Counted from the stretch's first letter, positions 7,835 through 17,955 are shown. The stretch is 36,573 nucleotides of DNA from Candidatus Enterococcus wittei (GCF_002140175.1 NZ_NGMO01000002.1:160576-197148); one strand, 5' to 3'. Notes: generated from the letters alone by a model not told the origin. Numbers and translations: made by a program.

Positions 7835-8779
7835 ATGTCAGAATTAATCACGATCAATGATTTGAAAGTTCACTATCCGATTCGCAGTGGTTTTTTTAAT
7901 CGAGTAACGGACCATGTTTATGCGGTAGACGGTGTTGATTTCGTCATCGAAAAAGGAAAAACATACGGATTAGTAGGTGAATCCGGCTCCGGTAAATCAA
8001 CGACAGGAAAAGCGGTCGTTGGTTTAGAAAAAGCAACTGCGGGACAAATCATCTATGAAGGAAAAGATGTTACTAAAAGAAGTAACCGCAAAAAACTTGG
8101 ATATAACAAAGATGTCCAAATGATTTTCCAAGATTCCATGTCTAGTTTGAATCCTAAAAAGCGAGTGTTGGATATCATTGCGGAACCGATTCGTAATTTT
8201 GAGCGATTGAGCGATCAAGAAGAGAAAAAGAAAGTCAAAGGCTTATTGGATATCGTTGGTATGCCTGAAGATGCGTTATACAAGTATCCCCATGAATTCT
8301 CTGGTGGCCAAAGACAACGTCTAGGTGTTGCTCGGGCGGTCGCTACCAATCCAAAACTAATTGTGGCGGACGAACCAGTTTCTGCTTTGGACTTATCCGT
8401 ACAAGCACAAGTTTTGAACTTCATGAAAAGGATCCAACAAGAATTTGGACTTAGTTATTTGTTTATTTCCCATGATTTAGGGGTCGTAAAACACATGTGT
8501 GACAATATCGCCATTATGTATAAAGGCCGATTCGTTGAGATCGGTACACGGGAAGATATTTATAACGATCCACGACACATCTATACAAAACGCTTACTAT
8601 CTGCCATTCCAAGGATCGATGTAGAAAATCGGGAAGCTCATAAAGAGAACCGACGGAACGTTGAACGAGAATATTTGGAAAATCAGAAAGACTACTACGA
8701 TGCCACAGGTCGGGTATATGATCTTCGTACGCTGACCCCAACACATAAAGTAGCGTTGAAAGATGGAGGTGCTCACTAA
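7835..8779 (+). CDS. oppF: Oligopeptide ABC transporter ATP-binding protein OppF
   Basis: A 314-residue ABC ATPase, partner of OppD. Walker A is GESGSGKST (48-56). The signature motif reads FSGGQRQR rather than LSGGQ, a common variation in OppF proteins, and Walker B is LIVADEP followed by SALDLS. The ATG directly abuts the oppD stop codon and uses AAGGAGAGG within the end of oppD, indicating translational coupling. A charged C-terminal tail rich in E, R and N follows the ATPase domain. Confidence 0.94.
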   Translation: MSELITINDLKVHYPIRSGFFNRVTDHVYAVDGVDFVIEKGKTYGLVGESGSGKSTTGKAVVGLEKATAGQIIYEGKDVTKRSNRKKLGYNKDVQMIFQDSMSSLNPKKRVLDIIAEPIRNFERLSDQEEKKKVKGLLDIVGMPEDALYKYPHEFSGGQRQRLGVARAVATNPKLIVADEPVSALDLSVQAQVLNFMKRIQQEFGLSYLFISHDLGVVKHMCDNIAIMYKGRFVEIGTREDIYNDPRHIYTKRLLSAIPRIDVENREAHKENRRNVEREYLENQKDYYDATGRVYDLRTLTPTHKVALKDGGAH

Positions 8780-9741
8780 TGTGGAAAACGATTCTACGAC
8801 GTGTTCTATTGATGATCCCACAAGTCATTATCCTTAGTATTCTGATCTTCATGTTGGCACAAGCAATGCCTGGAGATCCTTTTACTGGCTTGATTAACCC
8901 TAACCAAGATCCAGCTGTTATCGAACAAATGCGTCAAGCTGCTGGTTTAAATGACCCTTGGTATGAACAATATTTCCGTTGGGTAGGAAATGCTTTGCAA
9001 GGAGATTTCGGTCAAAGCTTTTTATATAAACGCTCTGTTTCCGATTTGATCGGTGAACGGATCATCAACACACTTTATTTATCTATTCTAACTGTTATTA
9101 TTACGTATTTAATTGCTGTACCACTTGGGATGATGGCAGGACGCTATCAAAACTCTATTTTGGACAAAGCAGTAGTTATTTATAATTTCTTCAGTTTCGC
9201 TGTTCCTTTGTTTATTTTTGGTTTGATCATGCTATTTGTCTTTGGTTACCGTCTAGGATGGTTCCCTACAAGTGGTTCTCAGACATTGGGACTGCAAGGT
9301 GGATTTGTCACTCAGTGGATGGATCGACTGAAATATATTCTACTTCCATCTATCACACAAGCCTTTTTAGCAACTGCTGTAACGATCCAATATCTAAGAA
9401 GTGAAGTCATCGATTCAAAATCATTGGACTTTGTACGTACTGCTCGATCAAAAGGGGTACCGACAAATAAAGTATTTAGTCGCCATATCTTCCGGAATGC
9501 GGCTTTACCAATGGCCTCTCAAATGGGGTATGAAATAACTTCTTTGATTGCTGGTTCAGTCGTTATTGAAAAGATCTTTGGTTATCCTGGTGTCGGCAAA
9601 TTATTTATCGACTCGATTGGTCAGCGTGATTATACTGTAATCACCGCCTTAGTCTTGATTTTAGGAATCGCAACGTTAGTGGGGACATTGCTGTCAGACA
9701 TCATTATGAGCATTGTTGATCCGCGTATTCGAATCCAATAA
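8779..9741 (+). CDS. oppB: Oligopeptide ABC transporter permease OppB
   Basis: A 320-residue polytopic membrane protein. The N-terminal segment MIPQVIILSILIFMLAQAMPGDP, a large extracytoplasmic loop and later membrane helices are typical of OppB/DppB. The cytoplasmic coupling loop near VRTARSKGVPTNKVF contacts the ATPases. Its ATG overlaps the last base of oppF, so the two are co-translated. Confidence 0.94.
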   Translation: MWKTILRRVLLMIPQVIILSILIFMLAQAMPGDPFTGLINPNQDPAVIEQMRQAAGLNDPWYEQYFRWVGNALQGDFGQSFLYKRSVSDLIGERIINTLYLSILTVIITYLIAVPLGMMAGRYQNSILDKAVVIYNFFSFAVPLFIFGLIMLFVFGYRLGWFPTSGSQTLGLQGGFVTQWMDRLKYILLPSITQAFLATAVTIQYLRSEVIDSKSLDFVRTARSKGVPTNKVFSRHIFRNAALPMASQMGYEITSLIAGSVVIEKIFGYPGVGKLFIDSIGQRDYTVITALVLILGIATLVGTLLSDIIMSIVDPRIRIQ

Positions 9742-9769
9742 AAAATCAAACAGAAGGGAGAATCGATCA

Positions 9770-10684
9770 ATGAGTGATAAAAAGAAAGAAGTTGCGCAAG
9801 AGAGTATCCCGCCAATGGGGATCCGAATGATCGCACGAGAATTCAAAAAAGATAAAATAGCCATTTTCTCTTTGGCTTTACTAGTTATTTTGTTGTTAGT
9901 CATTTTTATTGGTGCTATTTTCATTGACCAAGACAAAGTGATGTATGTCAGTATTTTTGATAAGTATGCTGCACCTGGTGCCATCTCTGCTGAAGGTGAA
10001 AAATTCCTTCTAGGGGCAGATGAAGGTGGTCGAGATGTCTTGGGTCAATTAATCATTGGAGCAAGAAATTCTGTGATGATCGGTTTTGCTATTACGATTA
10101 TTACTTCGATCATCGGGGTAGGACTTGGGATTCTTTCAGGTTACTACGGTGGGATCATCGATAATGTGTTGATGCGTATCGTCGATTTCATCATGATTTT
10201 ACCGATCATGTTGATCATCATCGTATTCGTTTCAATTATCTCTAGATACAATGTTTGGTCCTTTATTTTCATCATGAGTGCTTTTTATTGGGTGGCAAAA
10301 GCCCGATTATTCAGAAGTAAAACATTATCAGAAGCTAGACGTGATTACGTCAGTGCTTCGAAGACGATGGGAACAAGTGATTTCAAGATCATGTTTCGTG
10401 AAATCATGCCGAATTTAAGTTCATTGATCATTACAAACCTAACGATGAACTTTGCGGCAAATATTGGGATCGAGACCACTTTGACTTTCTTAGGCTTTGG
10501 GTTGCCTGCCAATGTACCAAGTTTAGGGACATTGATCGGTTATGCAAGTAATGGTGAAGTTTTAGTGAATCGACAATGGATCTGGTTACCTGCGTCAATT
10601 CTGATTTTAGTGTTGATGTTGAGTATAAACTATGTTGGTCAAGCATTTAAGCGTTCTGCAGATGCACGTCAACGATTAGGATAG
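9770..10684 (+). CDS. oppC: Oligopeptide ABC transporter permease OppC
   Basis: A 304-residue membrane permease. A cytoplasmic N-terminus (MSDKKKEVAQES) leads into a first hydrophobic helix (IAIFSLALLVILLLVIFIGA), an outer loop with GADEGGRDVLGQ, and the permease core whose coupling loop reads SASKTMGTSDFKI. The frame is open back to 9713, overlapping oppB, but the ATG at 9770 follows AGAAGGGAG and gives the normal N-terminus. It forms the channel with OppB. Confidence 0.94.
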   Translation: MSDKKKEVAQESIPPMGIRMIAREFKKDKIAIFSLALLVILLLVIFIGAIFIDQDKVMYVSIFDKYAAPGAISAEGEKFLLGADEGGRDVLGQLIIGARNSVMIGFAITIITSIIGVGLGILSGYYGGIIDNVLMRIVDFIMILPIMLIIIVFVSIISRYNVWSFIFIMSAFYWVAKARLFRSKTLSEARRDYVSASKTMGTSDFKIMFREIMPNLSSLIITNLTMNFAANIGIETTLTFLGFGLPANVPSLGTLIGYASNGEVLVNRQWIWLPASILILVLMLSINYVGQAFKRSADARQRLG

Positions 10685-10709
10685 GAAAGGTGAAGGGGGA
10701 AAATAGGAT

Positions 10710-12491
10710 ATGAAGAAAACGATTTTTGGATTTGCGACACTGCTATCAGTGATGGCACTAGCAGCATGTGGTAGTGGTGGCGGTACGGACTCTACTGGCG
10801 ATAAATCAGCAAACAATGGGAAAAACAGTGAAGTTACTTTTCCACTCTCTACAAAGAACGACGATGACGCGATTAAAGATGGGGAACTAGAGGTTGCTGT
10901 AGCAACGGATAGTCAGTTTAAAGGATTGTTCCAATGGGAATTCTATCAAGATTCCTATGATGCTGCATTTATGGCTCCATCACATGAAGCATTATTCTCA
11001 AATGATGCCGACTTTAAGATCACCGATGACGGTGCAGCAACACTAAAATTAGATCAAGATACGAAAAAAGCAACAATCACAGTCAAAGATAATGTGAAAT
11101 GGTCAGATGGTACAGATGTCACAGCGGATGATGTGATCTTCCCATATGAGATCATTGGGAATAAAGATTACACAGGTATTCGTTATGATGATACTTTCCG
11201 TAATATCGTGGGTATGGAAGAATACCACAGCGGTAGTGCTGATACGATTTCTGGTATTAAGAAAGTAGACGATAAAACAGTTGAAATCGAATATAAAGAA
11301 GTCGCACCAAGTATGCTTCAAGCAGGTGGCGGTATCTGGACATATGCTGCACCAAAACACACGTTAGAGGGCGTAGCGATCAAAGATATGGAATCAAGCG
11401 ATCAAGTACGTAAAAACCCAGTGACATTTGGGCCTTACTACATGAGTAATATCGTTGCCGGTGAATCTGTTGAATACTTACCAAATGAGTATTACTGGAA
11501 TGGCAAACCACAATTGAAAAAAATCACTATGAAATCATTGCCAACTGCCAGTGCGACAGAAGCTTTGAATTCTAAACTTTATGATATGATTTTCCAAATG
11601 CCAACAGATACGTACGAAACATATAAAGATATTGCAGGTTATACGAATCTAGGACGCGAACAAACTTCATATACTTACTTAGGATTCAAACTAGGTAAAT
11701 GGGATGCTGAAACAAGTAGCGTATCTTATGATCCAAATTCAAAAATGGCAGACAAATCATTACGTCAAGCAATGGGTTATGCTTTAGATAACAATGCTGT
11801 CGGCGAACGTTTCTATGCTGGTTTGAGAAGCAATGCAACATCATTGATCCCACCAGTATTTGAATCTTTCCATGATGATGAGTTAAAAGGATTTACGCAA
11901 GATATGGACAAAGCAAACAAATTGTTAGATGATGCTGGTTATAAAGATGTGGATGATGACGGCTTGCGTGAAGACAAAGATGGCAATAAATTTACCATCA
12001 ACTTTGCTTCAATGTCTGGTGGAGAAACTGCACAACCACTAGCTGACTACTATGTTCAACAATGGAAAAAAATTGGTTTAGATGTTCAATTCACTACAGG
12101 ACGTCTGATCGAATTCAACTCATTCTACGATCGTCTAGAAAATGATGATCCAGAAATCGATGTATTCCAAGCTGCTTGGAATACAGGTACAGATCCAAAT
12201 CCAAGTGGACTATGGGGTCCTAATGCAGCATTCAACTACACTCGTTTTGAATCTGAAGAAAATACTGAATTAATCAACAACATCAATTCAAGCAAAGCAT
12301 TTGATGCAGATTATCAAAACGAAGCTTATAGAAAATGGCAAGAATATGCGTTTGAAGAAGCTTTTGCTATTCCAACTTTATTCCGTAATGAAGTATTACC
12401 AGTTAACGACCGCGTAAAAGATTGGGATTGGGCATATGATGCACCAAATCCATGGGCTGTTGTGACTGTTACTGCAGATTCACGTGCGTAA
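10710..12491 (+). CDS. oppA: Oligopeptide-binding lipoprotein OppA
   Basis: A 593-residue extracellular lipoprotein of the SBP family 5 class. The signal sequence ends in the lipobox LAAC, giving lipid-modified Cys20, followed by a Gly/Ser/Asp-rich linker. The body contains typical features such as NVKWSDGTDVTADDVIF and NPVTFGPYYMS. Its codon use leans to a small set of preferred codons, as expected of the abundant binding component. It is last in oppDFBCA and followed by a strong terminator. It captures peptides for OppBC; some enterococcal OppA-like proteins bind pheromones instead, which cannot be decided here. Confidence 0.94.
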   Translation: MKKTIFGFATLLSVMALAACGSGGGTDSTGDKSANNGKNSEVTFPLSTKNDDDAIKDGELEVAVATDSQFKGLFQWEFYQDSYDAAFMAPSHEALFSNDADFKITDDGAATLKLDQDTKKATITVKDNVKWSDGTDVTADDVIFPYEIIGNKDYTGIRYDDTFRNIVGMEEYHSGSADTISGIKKVDDKTVEIEYKEVAPSMLQAGGGIWTYAAPKHTLEGVAIKDMESSDQVRKNPVTFGPYYMSNIVAGESVEYLPNEYYWNGKPQLKKITMKSLPTASATEALNSKLYDMIFQMPTDTYETYKDIAGYTNLGREQTSYTYLGFKLGKWDAETSSVSYDPNSKMADKSLRQAMGYALDNNAVGERFYAGLRSNATSLIPPVFESFHDDELKGFTQDMDKANKLLDDAGYKDVDDDGLREDKDGNKFTINFASMSGGETAQPLADYYVQQWKKIGLDVQFTTGRLIEFNSFYDRLENDDPEIDVFQAAWNTGTDPNPSGLWGPNAAFNYTRFESEENTELINNINSSKAFDADYQNEAYRKWQEYAFEEAFAIPTLFRNEVLPVNDRVKDWDWAYDAPNPWAVVTVTADSRA

Positions 12492-12515
12492 ATAGTAGGA
12501 CAAGTACTTCTGAAT

Positions 12516-12643
12516 GTAAAAACCGAAATAGCTGAAAATAGGATAACCTATTTTCGAGCTGTTTCGGTTTTTTTCTTATCACTCGGTTCAGAATACTTCC
12601 TTTACGTTCCTAATAAACTGTATTCGAAAAATACAAAATATGA
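12516..12643 (-). ncRNA. Possible minus-strand small RNA ending at the opp terminator
   Basis: A minus-strand promoter (12650-12678) would launch a transcript near 12643 that meets the bidirectional terminator at 12518-12575. The resulting RNA of roughly 125 nt contains a small GTATT/AATAC hairpin and no open frame with a start codon near its one ribosome-site-like AAAGGAAG. It would not reach the oppA coding region, whose stop is at 12491. This is inferred from signals only. Confidence 0.3.
12518..12575. terminator. opp operon terminator, active in both directions by sequence
   Basis: A long stem pairs AAAACCGAAA and the following AAAATAGG with CCTATTTT and TTTCGGTTTT, around ATAA. A T-run lies after it on the plus strand and a T5 tract on the minus strand, so it could end transcripts from both sides. 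Confidence 0.9.
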
Positions 12644-12649
12644 CGAGTT

Positions 12650-12678
12650 ATTATACAATAATTTATTTTACACCTCAA
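12650..12678 (-). promoter_or_regulatory. Minus-strand promoter in the opp-rnc gap
   Basis: On the minus strand TTGAGG (plus 12673-12678), exactly 17 bases, then perfect TATAAT (plus 12650-12655). It points away from rnc toward the opp terminator, and no coding region follows it. Confidence 0.45.
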
Positions 12679-12781
12679 CGAATAATGTTGTTCTCATAAC
12701 CTCTTATACATACATGGAACCTAATTTCTTGAAAGTTTTATCTTTGTTTTATAAAGCTTTTCATACCTTTCGTTCCAACCA

Positions 12782-12810
12782 TTTCAAATTTTGTGAAAAA
12801 CCAGTATAAT
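12782..12810 (+). promoter_or_regulatory. Probable promoter of rnc-smc-HAD-ftsY
   Basis: TATAAT (12805-12810) is perfect. The -35 at 17 bases is a weak TTTCAA (12782-12787). No other promoter is visible before ftsY, so it probably serves all four genes. Confidence 0.55.
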
Positions 12811-12850
12811 AAGGAAGTATTGAAAAAATATCCATAAAGGAATGTGGAAG

Positions 12851-13543
12851 ATGGACAATCAGCTGACAAAAGAATTGAAAGAAAAGTATAACATCGTTTT
12901 TCACGATTTAAGCTTACTTGAACAAGCTTTTACCCATTCATCCTATGTGAATGAGCATCGCAACTTACAATTATCTGATAATGAACGTTTAGAGTTTTTA
13001 GGAGATGCTGTTTTAGAGTTGATGGTTTCAGAATATCTGTATCGTTTGTATCCAGATATACCTGAAGGCAAATTAACGAAGACACGTGCAGCAATCGTTC
13101 GTGAAGATAGTTTATCTAAATTTGCCAAGGAATGTCATTTTGATCAGCATATTATGTTAGGAAAAGGTGAAGAAAATTCTGGTGGGCGCACACGCCCAGC
13201 TCTTTTATGTGATCTTTTTGAAGCCTTTTTAGGTGCATTGTATCTTGATCAAGGATACGAAGTCGCACATGCGTTTATTAAAAAAGTGATTTTTCCAAAG
13301 GTTCGTGCAGGTGCTTTTTCACATGAGATGGATCATAAAACAAGATTACAAGAAGTGTTACAAAAATCTGGCGATGTCTTGATCGAATATCGTCTGATCA
13401 ACGAAGAAGGTCCCGCCCATGAACGTATTTTTTGGATCGAGGTGTATGTCGACGATCAATTAATCGGAACAGGGCAAGGGAAATCTAAAAAATTAGCAGA
13501 ACAAGCGGCTGCCGAAAATGCTTTGGCAGCGCTAAGTAAGTGA
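12851..13543 (+). CDS. rnc: Ribonuclease III
   Basis: A 230-residue double-strand-specific endoribonuclease for rRNA and mRNA processing. The catalytic signature NERLEFLGD lies at about 44-52, and the second acidic cluster is in LLCDLFEAFLGALYLD. A C-terminal dsRNA-binding domain ends GKSKKLAEQAAAENALAAL. An in-frame ATG at 12842 lies only one base beyond AAAGGA, so the ATG at 12851, nine bases away, is the better start. Twelve bases separate it from smc, the usual rnc-smc-ftsY cluster. Confidence 0.94.
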   Translation: MDNQLTKELKEKYNIVFHDLSLLEQAFTHSSYVNEHRNLQLSDNERLEFLGDAVLELMVSEYLYRLYPDIPEGKLTKTRAAIVREDSLSKFAKECHFDQHIMLGKGEENSGGRTRPALLCDLFEAFLGALYLDQGYEVAHAFIKKVIFPKVRAGAFSHEMDHKTRLQEVLQKSGDVLIEYRLINEEGPAHERIFWIEVYVDDQLIGTGQGKSKKLAEQAAAENALAALSK

Positions 13544-13555
13544 GGGAATGATTTC

Positions 13556-16500
13556 GTGTATTTGAAACGCATTGAAATAGCCGGATTTAAGTCGTTTGCG
13601 GATAAGACAGTCATTGACTTCGAAAATAGTGTAACAGCTGTGGTCGGCCCAAATGGGAGCGGAAAAAGTAACATTACGGAGGCTATTCGTTGGGTGTTAG
13701 GCGAACAATCTGCGAAAAGTCTTCGTGGAGGGAAAATGCCGGACATCATCTTTGCCGGTTCAGATTCTCGTAAGCCGCTGAACGTGGCTGAAGTGACTGT
13801 CGTCTTAGACAACACAGACCATTATTTGCCATTGGAGTACAATGAAATCAGCGTCACTCGTCGTTATCGCAGGACAGGAGAGAGTGATTTTTATATCAAC
13901 AAACAATCCTGTCGGCTAAAAGATATCCAAGAATTATTTATGGATTCAGGGTTAGGTAAAGAGTCCTTTTCGATTATTTCACAAGGGAAAGTCGAAGCAA
14001 TCTTCAGCAGTAAGCCAGAAGAACGCCGTGGGATTTTTGAAGAAGCTGCTGGGGTCTTGAAATATAAACAACGAAAGAAAAAAGCCGAGCAAAAGCTTTT
14101 TGAAACAGAAGACAATTTAAGTCGGGTACAAGACATTATTTATGAACTAGAAGAGCAGTTAACTCCTTTGGCCGCCCAGAGTGAGGCAGCTAAGGAGTTT
14201 TTACGATTAAAAGAAGCATTAACCCAGACAGATATTTCTTTGATGATCGCAGAAATCAAAATGGCAAAAAAAGATTGGGAAAACAGACAAGCAGAGCTAG
14301 ATACATTTAATCAGTCATTAAAAGCACTGACAGAGGAAATCCAATCTAAAGAACAGCTATTGGCTAGTCAACGAAGAGAAAACAATCAAACAGATCGAGT
14401 CATTGAAAAAAACCAGCAAACACTATTAGCCTTATCAGAAAAATTGAAACAAACAGAAGGACAAAAAGATGTGTTGCTTGAACGAACGAAGCACACAAAA
14501 AAGAGTACCCAAGAGTATCAGTCCTCTTTAGCTGAAGCACAACAAAAAGTGAAGCATTTTGAAGAGCTACAAGTCGCGTTGACACAAGAAGTGAACCAAA
14601 AAGAAACGGAGATCCGTCAAGCAGAAACAGCGTTGATGAAGACCCAACAAGAATTGGAAAAATATCAGAAACCAACAAAAGAATTGCTGGCGGAGTTACG
14701 AGAGCAATATGTCGATTTGATGCAGGAACAAGCTACAGTGGGCAATGAACTAAAGTACTTGGAACGTCAATATTTGCAAGAAACTTCAAAAAGCCAGCAA
14801 ACACTTGCTAGACAATCAGAAGTGGAAGCTCGTGTGGTGGAGATGTCTGCCAAGCAAACGGAGTGGACCCAAAAACAAGAAAAACTAAAATCAGCACTGG
14901 ATGAATTGAAACTGACTCTGGAAGATGTTCAAACAAGAGGAAAATTGGCACAAGATCGGTTAGCCAAAGAACAGCCTAAGATGTATCATTTGATGAATCA
15001 GGTACAACAATTACGTGCACGCCAGAAAAGCTTACAAGAGATTCAAGAAAATTACTTTGGCTTTTATCAAGGTGTCCGCCTGATCTTGCAACAAAAACAA
15101 CAACTGTCTGGTATAGTTGGAGCGGTGGCAGAATTAATCGATGTTCCCACAGAGTTTACATTAGCAATTGAAACAGCGCTAGGTGGAGCGGCTCAACATA
15201 TCATTGTTGAAAATGAAGGGAATGCTCGACAAGCAATTACTTACCTTAAGCAACAAAGAGGTGGGCGAGCTACCTTTTTACCTTTGACAACGATCAAACC
15301 ACGGCAGTTACCTGAGCATGTCTTGTCACAGGCAGCCACAGTCGATGGCTTTTTAGGGATTGCCAGTGAGCAAGTCACTTATCCTACTCAAATCCAGACA
15401 ATTGTTCATAATTTATTAGGAACGATTTTATTAGCACGGGATTTGGCAAGTGCCAATGCCATTGCGCAACAGACCCGTTATCAATATCGTGTCGTCTCTC
15501 TTGAAGGGGATGTCATGAATGCCGGCGGATCTATGACTGGTGGTGCCAATAAACGAGGCAATCAAGGAAGTTTATTTGCACAAAACCAAGAATTAAAACA
15601 ATTGACCCACGAACTTCAAGAAGCAGATACAGCTCTTCAACTACAAGAAAAGAAAGTCCAAAAATTGCAACAAGAAGTCTCTGTGTTGGCAGAAGAACAA
15701 GATCGCTTGCGTACACAAGGTGAACAGCTTCGCTTTGAAGAGCAAGAAGTAGCTAACCAGTTGCAAAATGTGACGAATGAGCTTGTTCGTTTTGAAAAAG
15801 AAAAACAAATCTCCAATTATGAAACACGTGAACTACAGCAATTTATCGAAGACTATCAAAAACAACAAGTTGCTTTAGTCACAAAGCAAGAAGAATTAGA
15901 GGTGCAACGGACACAAATCGATCAGGAAATCCGTTCATTGAGTCAAGAAAGTGATCAAATGGAAGAGCGTAGAGTGCAGGTACAAGCAAAAAAAGCCCAG
16001 GAACAAGCTGATCTAGCGGTCTTGAAAGAACAATTCAATCACTTACAGATTCAATTACGTGGGGCACGTGTCCAAAAAAGTGAAGCATTGGCCCGTCAAG
16101 AAAGTTTGGAAAAACAGATTGCTTCCTTAACGGCTGATTTTACTGATCATGAGATAACTGAAGAAAGTTTAGATCAATTAATCGTGGATCTTGCAAGTGA
16201 ACGAGAACAATTGAAAACTTTACTTGATGAGACAAAAACAAAGAGAGAACAAATGCAACAAGCAATTGACCGCTTAGAAGCAGAGTTGTCAGAAGAAAAT
16301 CGTCAACAAAAAGAAAAACTTGCTCAACAATCACAATTGGAAGTCAAAAAGAATCGAGCAGAAATGCTTCTTGATAACCAATTGAATTATTTACAGTCAG
16401 AATATCAAATCAGCTTTGAAAAGGCTTGTCAAGATTATCAAGAAACAGAAAACTTGGAGGAAAGTCGGACACAAGTCGCTTCTTTCAAGCAACAAATCGA

Positions 16501-17137
16501 GCAACTAGGGCCTGTTAATCTCAGTGCGATCGAACAATATGAACAAGTCTATGAACGACATCATTTCTTGGCAACCCAGCGAGATGATTTGCTGTCGGCA
16601 AAACAGCAATTGTTTGAGACGATGGATGAAATGGACGATGAAGTCCGTACTCGCTTTAAAGAAGTTTTTGAGGCAATTCGACAAGAGTTCAAAATCGTCT
16701 TTCCAAATATGTTTGGTGGCGGGCGTGCTGAATTAGTGTTGACGGAACCGTCTGATCTGCTAAAAACAGGGATCGAAATCGAAGTACAGCCACCTGGGAA
16801 AAAACTTCAAAGCTTAAGTCTGCTTTCTGGTGGAGAACGGGCATTGACGGCGATTGCATTACTATTCTCGATTATCCGAGTATGTCCTGTACCGTTTTGT
16901 ATTCTTGATGAAGTGGAAGCAGCGTTAGACGAAGCAAATGTGAAACGTTTTGGACGTTATTTAAGTGAATTCCAAAATGATACACAATTTATCGTTGTCA
17001 CTCACCGCCAAGGTACAATGGTTGCGGCAAACGTATTATATGGTGTTACGATGCAGGAATCAGGTGTATCGAAAATCGTCTCTGTTCGTATGGAAGATGT
17101 GGATGAAGATGGAAAACTGAACGAAATGAAAGTGTAG
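13556..17137 (+). CDS. smc: Chromosome partition protein Smc
   Basis: A 1193-residue SMC ATPase that, with ScpA and ScpB (not in this window), organises and segregates the chromosome. The N-terminal head has GPNGSGKSN (31-39). Two long coiled-coil arms (about 170-500 and 660-1020), rich in Gln, Glu and Lys, flank the hinge with GIVGAVAELI and the glycine-rich GGSMTGGANKRG. The C-terminal head has the LSGGERALTA signature and Walker B CILDEVEAALDEAN. The start is GTG after GAGGG. Length is normal for the family. It lies eight bases before the HAD gene. Confidence 0.97.
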   Translation: MYLKRIEIAGFKSFADKTVIDFENSVTAVVGPNGSGKSNITEAIRWVLGEQSAKSLRGGKMPDIIFAGSDSRKPLNVAEVTVVLDNTDHYLPLEYNEISVTRRYRRTGESDFYINKQSCRLKDIQELFMDSGLGKESFSIISQGKVEAIFSSKPEERRGIFEEAAGVLKYKQRKKKAEQKLFETEDNLSRVQDIIYELEEQLTPLAAQSEAAKEFLRLKEALTQTDISLMIAEIKMAKKDWENRQAELDTFNQSLKALTEEIQSKEQLLASQRRENNQTDRVIEKNQQTLLALSEKLKQTEGQKDVLLERTKHTKKSTQEYQSSLAEAQQKVKHFEELQVALTQEVNQKETEIRQAETALMKTQQELEKYQKPTKELLAELREQYVDLMQEQATVGNELKYLERQYLQETSKSQQTLARQSEVEARVVEMSAKQTEWTQKQEKLKSALDELKLTLEDVQTRGKLAQDRLAKEQPKMYHLMNQVQQLRARQKSLQEIQENYFGFYQGVRLILQQKQQLSGIVGAVAELIDVPTEFTLAIETALGGAAQHIIVENEGNARQAITYLKQQRGGRATFLPLTTIKPRQLPEHVLSQAATVDGFLGIASEQVTYPTQIQTIVHNLLGTILLARDLASANAIAQQTRYQYRVVSLEGDVMNAGGSMTGGANKRGNQGSLFAQNQELKQLTHELQEADTALQLQEKKVQKLQQEVSVLAEEQDRLRTQGEQLRFEEQEVANQLQNVTNELVRFEKEKQISNYETRELQQFIEDYQKQQVALVTKQEELEVQRTQIDQEIRSLSQESDQMEERRVQVQAKKAQEQADLAVLKEQFNHLQIQLRGARVQKSEALARQESLEKQIASLTADFTDHEITEESLDQLIVDLASEREQLKTLLDETKTKREQMQQAIDRLEAELSEENRQQKEKLAQQSQLEVKKNRAEMLLDNQLNYLQSEYQISFEKACQDYQETENLEESRTQVASFKQQIEQLGPVNLSAIEQYEQVYERHHFLATQRDDLLSAKQQLFETMDEMDDEVRTRFKEVFEAIRQEFKIVFPNMFGGGRAELVLTEPSDLLKTGIEIEVQPPGKKLQSLSLLSGGERALTAIALLFSIIRVCPVPFCILDEVEAALDEANVKRFGRYLSEFQNDTQFIVVTHRQGTMVAANVLYGVTMQESGVSKIVSVRMEDVDEDGKLNEMKV

Positions 17138-17145
17138 GGAATGAA

Positions 17146-17955
17146 ATGATTAAACTAATCGCAATTGATTTAGATGGTACATTACTGAATGAAGAAAAGA
17201 AAATTTCAGCTGAAAATAAAAAAGCCTTAGCACAAGCCAAAGCACAAGGGGTCAAAATCGTGTTATGCACCGGACGACCGTTAGCCGCTATGGCCCATTA
17301 TTTACAAGAGTTGGGATTAGTAGACGAAGGAGATTTCAGTATCACGTTCAATGGTGGGTTAGTCCAGAAAAATGACACAGGCGAAATTATTGAAAAAAAA
17401 GTTCTAGATTTGACAGATATCCATCGATTGTATCAATTAGCCCAACAGCTAAACTTGCCTTTAGATGTGTTATCGGATAATGTTGTGTTACAGTTGCCTA
17501 GTACACCACAGAAACAATCTTTATATAATGTATTGAATAACTTACTTCAGTTTCAGCCAGCCACGTTGGACGATATTACAGACGAATTCGTTTTGAATAA
17601 AGCAGTGATTGCTTATGAACAGGAAGAATTAGATAGAAAAATAAAAGAAATACCAAGAGAATACTATGATTATTATGAAATCATCAAAACACGCGATGTA
17701 TTATTGGAATTTATGCCAAAAGGTGTTACAAAAGCCTATGGGATTTCATTATTAGCCAAAGATCTAGGCTTAACACCCAGTGAAATCATGGCCATTGGTG
17801 ATGAGGAAAATGATTTACCAATGATCGAATATGCGGGACTTGGAGTTGCGATGGACAATGCGGTACCGTTTGTCAAAGAAGCGGCAGACTATGTCACTAC
17901 AAGTAATCTTGAACATGGTGTAGCTAAAGCTATCAATAAATTTGTACTAGTATAG
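17146..17955 (+). CDS. Cof-type HAD-IIB family phosphatase
   Basis: A 269-residue haloacid-dehalogenase superfamily hydrolase. Motif I is DLDGTLL (residues 8-14) with the nucleophile Asp8 and acid/base Asp10, motif II is in VLCTGRP, and motif IV is GDEENDLPMIEYAG. The cap domain inserted between motifs II and III marks the Cof/YidA branch, which usually acts on sugar phosphates or similar small phosphorylated metabolites; the substrate is not deducible. The gene is packed between smc and ftsY with gaps of eight and ten bases, so it is co-transcribed, though no direct functional tie to either is known to me. Confidence 0.9.
   Translation: MIKLIAIDLDGTLLNEEKKISAENKKALAQAKAQGVKIVLCTGRPLAAMAHYLQELGLVDEGDFSITFNGGLVQKNDTGEIIEKKVLDLTDIHRLYQLAQQLNLPLDVLSDNVVLQLPSTPQKQSLYNVLNNLLQFQPATLDDITDEFVLNKAVIAYEQEELDRKIKEIPREYYDYYEIIKTRDVLLEFMPKGVTKAYGISLLAKDLGLTPSEIMAIGDEENDLPMIEYAGLGVAMDNAVPFVKEAADYVTTSNLEHGVAKAINKFVLV

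Noticed and set aside
8514-8852. Long minus-strand frames opposite oppF and oppB
   Set aside because: Shadow frames of real genes; no ribosome site or protein family.
14000-17100. Repetitive Gln/Glu-rich sequence in smc
   Set aside because: It is the normal coiled-coil composition of SMC arms, not a DNA repeat.
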